Positions 53,601 through 62,600 of a stretch of DNA of 64,000 nt are shown here, piece after piece. Under the pieces are notes generated by a model. That model did not search any database. It was not told the origin of the DNA and saw only the letters and a program-made list of their open reading frames with translations. How positions within the stretch are numbered: position 1 is the first letter of the stretch; the number at the start of each line of letters is the position of its first letter. The translations under genes were made by a program, and so were the position numbers. This DNA is from Sipunculus nudus (Eukaryota; Annelida; Sipuncula; Golfingiida; Sipunculidae): positions 7,155,579-7,219,578 of the forward strand of contig CM049307.1 in NCBI GenBank assembly GCA_026874595.1. Reading direction: 5' to 3'.

Positions 53601-56600
53601 GTTTTAATGATCAGAACTATGTCAGCTTATATTACATGTGGACTTGATGTTTTAATGATCAGAATTATTCCAGCTTATATTATATGTGGACTTGTTGTTT
53701 CCAGACGATCCTGTTCACAATGGACGAGAGCATTTTAGAACAGGTGTCACTGCATGACCAGGCCTTTGAGGGGGACCTCCTTGATGATGACTTCATGGAC
53801 GAAGATGCGGGAGAGAGACCAAAAACTGCTGATGATGGGGCTGGGGTAAGGAGAACCAAGGTGTTATAATTAACAATGTAGTGATTAGGGATTTTAAATC
53901 AGCAGTTTATAATAGAGAAATAATAAGGTTAAAAGACCTCTGTCAAGGAGACCTTACTGGATGTCTTATTGGGCTGGAGTTTGGTGATTTGTGCATTAAC
54001 CAGTGTCAGGTTGTGTTAATTCCAAGTGTACTCGGTATTTACTGAGAGCATAGTTTATTTATGCACAATAAATTGAAACTTCTTTCTGCTTACAGCTGTC
54101 TGATTTTCAGATATATTTTTTGTATCATTTCTGCAGCCTCGTCCACATACAACAGCATCTCGTCCACAGAGGACAGATGTACAGGAGCCTGCATCAGCAG
54201 CAGAGGAAGCAGAAGCCAGCCCTGACATAGTGCTAAATGGAAGATGTAAGTATCAAATGAACAGAGTATATAGTGGAACCCAACAATTACGACCACCTGT
54301 GGGACTGACCCCACAATAAGGACCACCTTTGGGACTGACCAAAGTGGTTGTTATTTAGGGGTTGTCATATTTGTGGAACCCCACAATTACAACCACCTTT
54401 GGGACTGACCAAAGTGGTTGTTATTTAGGGGTGGTCATATTTGTAGATTTCTAAGTTACCTGGATCATATATTAGAGACCAAGAAGAGTGGTTATAATTG
54501 TGTGGTGGTCATAAATGTGGGATGGTTGCAAGGCAGGGTTCCACTGTAAACTGACACGACACTGTGTCATATGATAACAAGTCATTGTGTCTGATTTGTC
54601 AGCAAAGGTTTGATATCAGGAACCTTTGGCTGAGATCCTCCGGTGGGGTATCTAATTTGAAAAGTTATTGAGTTGGTGTAGCTATTATTTAAACTTTATC
54701 TGCTCACTGGGTTAGTGGTGATTTTATGAATTTGTTATATTTAGTTCCAGTACATGCAGCCTTTGATAAACTACAATAGGGAGAAAACACTCGGGGAGGG
54801 TTTTACTCAGCTAAAGCCTGGTTCTGCATGATGATTCACCTCATTTATCCAGTCAACCTCAAAATCTAATATATTTTTCATGATCCAAGCCCCCCCCCCC
54901 CCCCCCCCAAAAAAAAGATATTTGCAATTCATAAAGAGCATTTGGAGATATTATATGGACAAACAGGGGCAAATAAATATAATTGATTAAAAATTTAATA
55001 ACAATTCATAAAGAACTTTTTATTCGCCCGTCATATGACAAGAGTATTATGGTATACCCACTGTCCGTCCGTCTGTCTGTCCTTCTGTCCTTCTGCTTTG
55101 ATGCATTTTCACAAAACTCGCCATAACTACTTACCACCATATTATCTCACCAGATTTGATTATTGGAAAAATCTAAGCATATTCAATAAGGATCTTTGTC
55201 ATTAGGCTACTTTATGCTGTCGCGATGATAACTTATGAAGATAATGAAGGATTTTGATCAAACTCATCACTAATGTATATCAATAAAATATTTTGCCTAA
55301 GCTTTGATGCATTTTCACCAAACTCGCCATAACTACTCACCACCATATTATCTCACCCGATTTGATTATTGGAAAAATCTAAGCATATTCAATAAGGATC
55401 TTGGTCATTAGGCTACTTTATGCTGTCGCGATGATAACTTATGAAGATAATGAAGGATTTTGATCAAACTCATCACTAATGTATATCAATAAAATATTTT
55501 GCCTAAGTTTGATTTCCAGCAAATCCACGCATATTTAAGGAGGTCAGTGGACACCGCACTTTTGAGGCACTGTGGTGATTTAAAAATCCTATGGATTTTC
55601 ATGAAACTCAATATACATATTAAACCAGTAGAGTTTTCCACCTCAATTAAATTCTCAGCAGATTTCACACATAATTAATGAGGACAGAGGTCACCTGATA
55701 CACAACGGGCATTTTATGCACGTTTGCGGATCTCTTGTTTGGAGATATTGTATGGACAAACAGGGGACAGATAAATATAATTGATTGAAAAAATAATTGT
55801 TCAATTCATAAAAAGCATTTTGATATATTTTATGGACAAACAGGGGCAGGTTAATATTATTGATCTACCCCAAAATGCTATTATCTTATCTATTGCCCCT
55901 GTGCTATCCATAATTTTGGACATATTATTTTGATAAAAATAGAATTAAACCCAAAAACTCTGCCAGCTTCTCTGGTGGCAGTAAGGAGAAAGTTGTTGGT
56001 TAACAAATTCACATATCTAGTGTTACAACATAATTTTTTATGTCTGATCAGGCCTGAAGCTGGACTTCAGGAGCACCTGGGGTGACCCTTACTACCTGGG
56101 GCTGACTGGGTTAGAGGTCGTAGGTCAAGACGGAGAGGCACTTCCTGTCAGCCTGGACATGATGGAGGCTGACCCCTGTGACCTTCATGTTCTGCCCGGA
56201 TACGAAACAGATGACCGAACACTAGACAAGTAAGTGCATACAAATAGCAATGATACACCTACTAAATGACTGGACAATAGACAAGTGCATACAAATAGCA
56301 ATGATACACCTACTAAATGACTGGACAATAGACAAGTGCATACATATAGCAATGATACACCTACTAAATGACTGCACAATAGACAAGTGCATACAAATAG
56401 CAATGATACACCTACTAAATGACTGGACAATAGACAAGTGCATACAAATAGCAATGATACACCTACTAAATGACTGGACAATAGACAAGTGCATACAAAT
56501 AGCAATGATACACCTACTAAATGACTGCACAATAGACAAGTGCATACAAATAGCAATGATACACCTACTAAATGACTGGACAATAGACAAGTGCATACAA

Positions 56601-59600
56601 ATAGCAATGACACACCTACTAAATGACTGGACAATAGACAAGTGCATACAAATAGCAATGACACACCTACTAAATGACTGGACAATAGACAAGTGCATAC
56701 AAATAGCAATGACACACCTACTAAATGACTGGACAATAGACAAGTGCATACAAATAGCAATGACACACCTACTAAATGACTGGACAATAGACAAGTGCAT
56801 ACAAATAGCAATAATACACACTCTAAATGACTGCACAATAGACAAGTGCATACAAATAGCAATGATACAAGTACTAAATGACTGGACAATAGACAAGTGC
56901 ATACAAATACAATGATACAAGTACTAAGTGACTGGACAATAGACAAGTGCATACAAATAGGGATGATACGCCAACCAAATGACTGGACAATAGACAAGTG
57001 CATACAATAGGGATGATACAAGTACTAAATGACTGCACAATAGACAAGTGCATACAAATAGCAATGATACAAGTACTAAATGACTGGACAATAGACAAGT
57101 GCATACAAATACAATGATACAAGTACTAAATGACTGCACAATAGACAAGTGAATATAATAGCGATGATACAAGTACTAAATGACTGGACAATAGACAAGT
57201 GCATACAAATACAATGATACAAGTACTAAATGACTGGACAATAGACAAGTGCATACAAATAGCAATGATACACCTACTAAATGACTGGACAATAGACAAG
57301 TGCATACAAATAGCAATGATACACCTACTAAATGACTGGACAATAGACAAGAAACGAGTGCATACAAATAGTGGTGATTTATCTCTTAATGACCAGGCAA
57401 TAGACATGTAACAAGTGCATACAAATAGTGGTGATACATCACTTAATGACCTGACAATAATCATGTAAGTGCATATAAATTGTGATGGTACACCTGTTAT
57501 TCATGTTGTACATTGTAAATACCTGTATACTTGGACCTAGTGTGTATACTTTTTCACGTGTATACAAGAGCATGGTGGAAATAATTGTCCACATTTTTAT
57601 CTTGATGTAGATACTTATACACCTGCATATTCAGGTGTAGATATGTATACATTTGTGTATTTTATTCCCTTTCTGTGTTTCACACATGGCACTGTACATA
57701 CCTATATAGCTGAGTGAGAATTCAATACATAAATGTACACTAGTATATTTTTGTGTAGAAAACTTAACACATGAATATTCTGCTGCAAATACCTTACACC
57801 TGTATGTTCTGATATAGATACATGTATATCTATAAAACTTGTCATTGTAGCTTGTTTCATTTTCAGTGTAGACATGTAGTACGTTCACGCCAGAGTATTA
57901 TGTTTTGTGAAATAGCTATTATAGATATGACATTTACAGTTCTTTAACTGTGTTGCAGACTACTGGATGGCACCAACATCACCACTTCTGATGAACACAT
58001 GTGGCTGGTACCATTTACAGATGGGGAGTCACACCTTCTCCAGTTTAACTTCACCACCCCCACAGAAATGGTTGGTCTCAGGATATGGAATTATAACAAG
58101 AGTGCTGAAGATACATATAGAGGGGTAAGGCTAATCAGTGTTTAAATGCTGTCCAAGAACAAGGGAAGTTATTGCTCATGCAGAATAGATATACTACGCA
58201 GGTTTTGGCACAGCATCTGTTGGTATTTGCATAATTCTGCTTAGCATGCAGACCTGGCTAAAATTTTTTTGTCTGTCTCCATAAAAATTAAGTTAAGACT
58301 GTGACATCTGGAAACTTGTTAATTATCAAGGTATATGCTTGTAATTTGTAATGGATTTAATTATTTAAGCAGGTTAATGGGGTGGAAGACACAACATGGA
58401 TATATTAGTCACAGCATGCCCAAACATGTCATTACAATATAAAATGCATATTTCAATTGTATATTTGTTAATATCAATTGTTATTTGCTGCAGGCCAAGA
58501 CAGTACATGTATACCTGGATGATCGACGAGTATCACCCCCTAGTGGCTACCTTATCAGAAAAGGCCCTGGTAACTGCTTCTTTGACTTTGCTCAGGAGAT
58601 CATGTTTTCTGAGGCCCAGGCTGTGAACCCGGGTAGAGGCAAACAAACAACACAAGAAATAAGGTATAGTACTGATACAACCAGGTCATCCTCACATTAC
58701 ATCACACATGAAACAACTACGTTACCATTTTACTTATGGCTAGCAGTTCATTAAGTTAAGCTAAAATAACCTGTATGAATAGCAAAGCTTTAATTAATAT
58801 CATGGCTATTCTATAAAATGGTAAAATCAAACATTTAATATGCATTTCCAGCTCAAGGATCACAGATGACTGATAGAGTTTCATGTATACTGCAATGTGA
58901 TGTAGGGTAGAGAACCTTTCTTGAATTAGTTTTCTTGTTGTATATCACATATATACAGCTGCAGGCCTTACACTGCATTTTTAGCGAATTTGTGAGCTTA
59001 TGCGATTGTGCGGCGTTGTGCGTCGTCTGTACGTTAACCATAGCTATCTCAAAAACGGCAGGAGCTAGCATCACCAATTTTTTTGCAAATAATCAGTCAT
59101 CCAAAAAACTATATCGGATTTTGTTTATTTTTTTTCTAACTGCATTTTCTTAGATTTATAGGGAAAAAGCTAAAAAAGCTTTAAAAATCTTCTTCTCCAA
59201 AACTGTCCAGCCAAATTGTCCAATATTTCACAGAAATGATCCCTGGAACAATGTTTCTCAAGTTTGTTAGAATGGTTACAGTTCGGAGATTTTTGGCCAT
59301 GTTACAGGAGGTTGAACTTTGTTAACTGTGCAAAAAAGCATATTAAAATTTAAATCTCAGAAACGGCTGGAGCTATCATCACCAGATGTCAATGTTGGTC
59401 ACATAGGACATATCTGAAATTGAGGTATTGGTGGCGCCACCTGCATCAGCCTTTTTTTTACGGGGTCATCAGTGCCTGTATCACACTGAGGGCTTCAAAA
59501 AACTTCTTCTCTGAAACCATATGACCAAAATGTTTAATATTGCACAGAAATGATCCTAGGGTAGTGCTTTCTGAAGTTTGTTCAAATGGTCTCTTTTCAG

Positions 59601-62600
59601 TGACTTTTGGCTAAGTTATGGGAAGCTGAATTTAGTCATATGCCATAACAGCCCATTTTAGCTCAGTGACTACAAAGATCTTCTCAAAAACCACTGGGCC
59701 AAACTCTTAAATCTCACACGTTAATTATCCTCAGATGTTGATAATTCAAGTTTGTTCAAATGGTTTTGGTTCAGTGCTTTTTGGCTGAGTTACGGGAAGC
59801 TGAACTTAGCCAGTTTGCTGTATCTTCCTATATGAGTTATAAACCTGCAAAACATTTATCGACTGATGCCACTGAAGCCAGTTTGTTAAATATTTTACAA
59901 GAATAATCCCTACAATAATTCTTATAATAATTGTCATTAATGGTTCCACATGAATGATTTTTGGCTGAATTATGGAGATTGAATTGAGTCATTTTACCAT
60001 ATATGTTAGCTGTGTAATGCTGTTACATCTAGCCTGGCACCAGTTTATCAGGATCTATTACATCATGCCACTAGACATTTAGATTTCAGGTTATCTTTGG
60101 TTAATATTGACAAGAAAGTTTTTTTAAAAGCTTTTAAAAAATTTAGATTTATGACTTAAGTTATTCATCATATCAGGCAATGTTACAATCATTGATATTC
60201 AGCTCTCTGTGGCTATATAAAGACAACTGTACGTGGATTATAAATTATAGGTATCCCTACTCAACTTAATTCAAGAATTTGCCATCAATAAGATATATCT
60301 GTATTTTTATTTTGCATTCAGTATGCATCTGTAATAATTTAACATATATTCCTGATTTCTTTTTTATAAAAAGTCAGCTGAAAAGCATTTTGTATTGGGA
60401 AAATAAATTTCAAAGTAATTTTAAGTAGGGACCACTTTTGTGTACAGATGGCAGCACTTGGTTTACCATTGGCAGATTGCCAGTGCCTTGATGTTGGCCC
60501 TTAGCCAAGATGATGTCAGCTCTATAAATAGTTTTAGCACAGTGCCAGGATTGGAAGAAGTGCAGCCAGGTAAAGGTCAAGAGTTCACTCAGTGCAGTAG
60601 CTGCATTCTATTTATAGCTTTGGCAGACTGCTCACTGCATCATATTTAGCACCAAAGTTCAACCTGAATCTATTTATAGCTTTGGCAGACTGCCAACTGT
60701 GTCAGATTATGCAACAGGTCAAGAGTTCACTCAGTGCAGCCAGGTGCAGGTCAAGAGTTCACTCAGTGCAGTAGCTTGAGGCAGCAATTTGTCACAGGTC
60801 ACTCGGGGGCAACTGCCTTACTCACCTAAGCCTTGTCAGCCCAGTGCATCAAACTCTTGGGAAGTTTGATGTATTGGACTGATATTTTGACCTGTCTATG
60901 CGTCTTTGATGGCTTTTCTGTTTACAAGACAGGTGGTGCCACCGACATTGAGTTTTGCAGTGTATGCACCTGCTTATTTCTACAGAGGAATTTGATACAT
61001 CAGCCTAAAAATTGGGCATGTTTATACATATTGGGTAGCTTTATAGTGTACAAAACTGGTGGCGCCACCTACAATAATTTTTGCACAGTGTATGTCCCTG
61101 CTTATTTCACAGGAGGGGTTTGACATATCAGTCTGTCATTTGGCATATGTTTATATCTCTTTGTTGTATATAAGACTGGTGGTGCCAGCTACAATCAATG
61201 TATCTGCCAAAATAGAGTTATGCGGATACTATGTTTTCAGTCGGATGCCGACGCTGCCGCCATCGCCGCATAGGTTTCCGGAGAACTCCATAACCACTGG
61301 CCAGAATTTTTAAAATTCGGAATTATGATTGGTCACATGTAAACTGCTGCGCCCTCACTTTTGGTTGACCTGTGACCTTTCTTCCCAGCCCAGTGTCCAT
61401 TTGTGTGTCTGTTTCCACACATAAACCCAAATATCTCGGGAACCGTTTGACCGATAAGGCTAAAGATTTTGCACAAATGTAGCCCTTGGAAAGCTTTATA
61501 ACATACACTAAAAATGGTGGCGCCACCTGCAACCATTTTTGCACAGCGTCCATCTGTTCATCTGCCTTGGGATAAAAACACTCATATTGCTGCATTGGTT
61601 GGACTTATCCACCTGAAATTTTGCATGTGTATACATCCTGGACAGCTTTCTTGATTTTATGACAGGTGGCGCCACCTACGTTCACATTTAAGCTGCAGAC
61701 ATCCAAGCTCATATCTCGGGAACCGTTTGACCAGTTGGGCCAAAATTTTACATGTGTATAGATCTCCCATAGTTCTTTATCATACACAAAACTGGTGGCG
61801 CCACCTGCAATCAATTTTGCACAACGTCCATCTGTTTGTTTGCCATGGGATAAAATCACTCATATCTGCAGTGGTTTGACATATCTGCCAAAAATTTTGC
61901 ATGTTTATACATCTTGGATAGCTTTCTTGATTTTGTGGCAGGTGGCACCACCTATATTTAAGATTTTGGCGGATACATGTAGTTGCTTGTTGACTACCCA
62001 ACATAAGTGTTGAGTATTTGCATTGTTCTATACATGTTACACATGTTCTCGAAAAGTAATGGTCCAGCATTGAAGCATTATACCTGGTGTAATCTCATTG
62101 CACAGGTTCGCACTAGGCCTGTAGGCGTTGTTAATGATTTTCACTGAACATTTCCATGTGGTTTAGAGGAGCATTCAAGAGATCACATGCAAGCTACATA
62201 TAATTTTTGATTGACCAGTGATTTATATTTGATTGACAGGAAGAGCATGCAGGGGGAGGAGCCTAGTCAGGACTATGAGTCTGTCCAGATGCCATGTGGC
62301 TGTATCCTTGTAAACAATACTCTAGTGTTTGTTAGTCTGTACATGAAGTTAAAATTTCAGTTTATTATCAAATTTATATGCACCAAATGAATTACACATA
62401 TCACCAATACATTATGGTTATTTTATTGAAATAACCAAAAAAAAAACAGTATAAAAGTCCTGTCATCATGGACTTTATCATGAATATATCACACACCTAA
62501 AACAAACATTTATGAGAATAAGTAGATGAATAACTGTATGCAAATAATTTAGTTCCTCTGCATCAGGATATATTTTACATCATGCAGATTAAGTATCTTC

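Noticed and set aside
56185-57021. 278-codon and overlapping 232- and 221-codon frames on both strands
   Set aside because: All come from the 51-bp minisatellite, which leaves several frames open. They have no sequence outside the repeat apart from the true exon.
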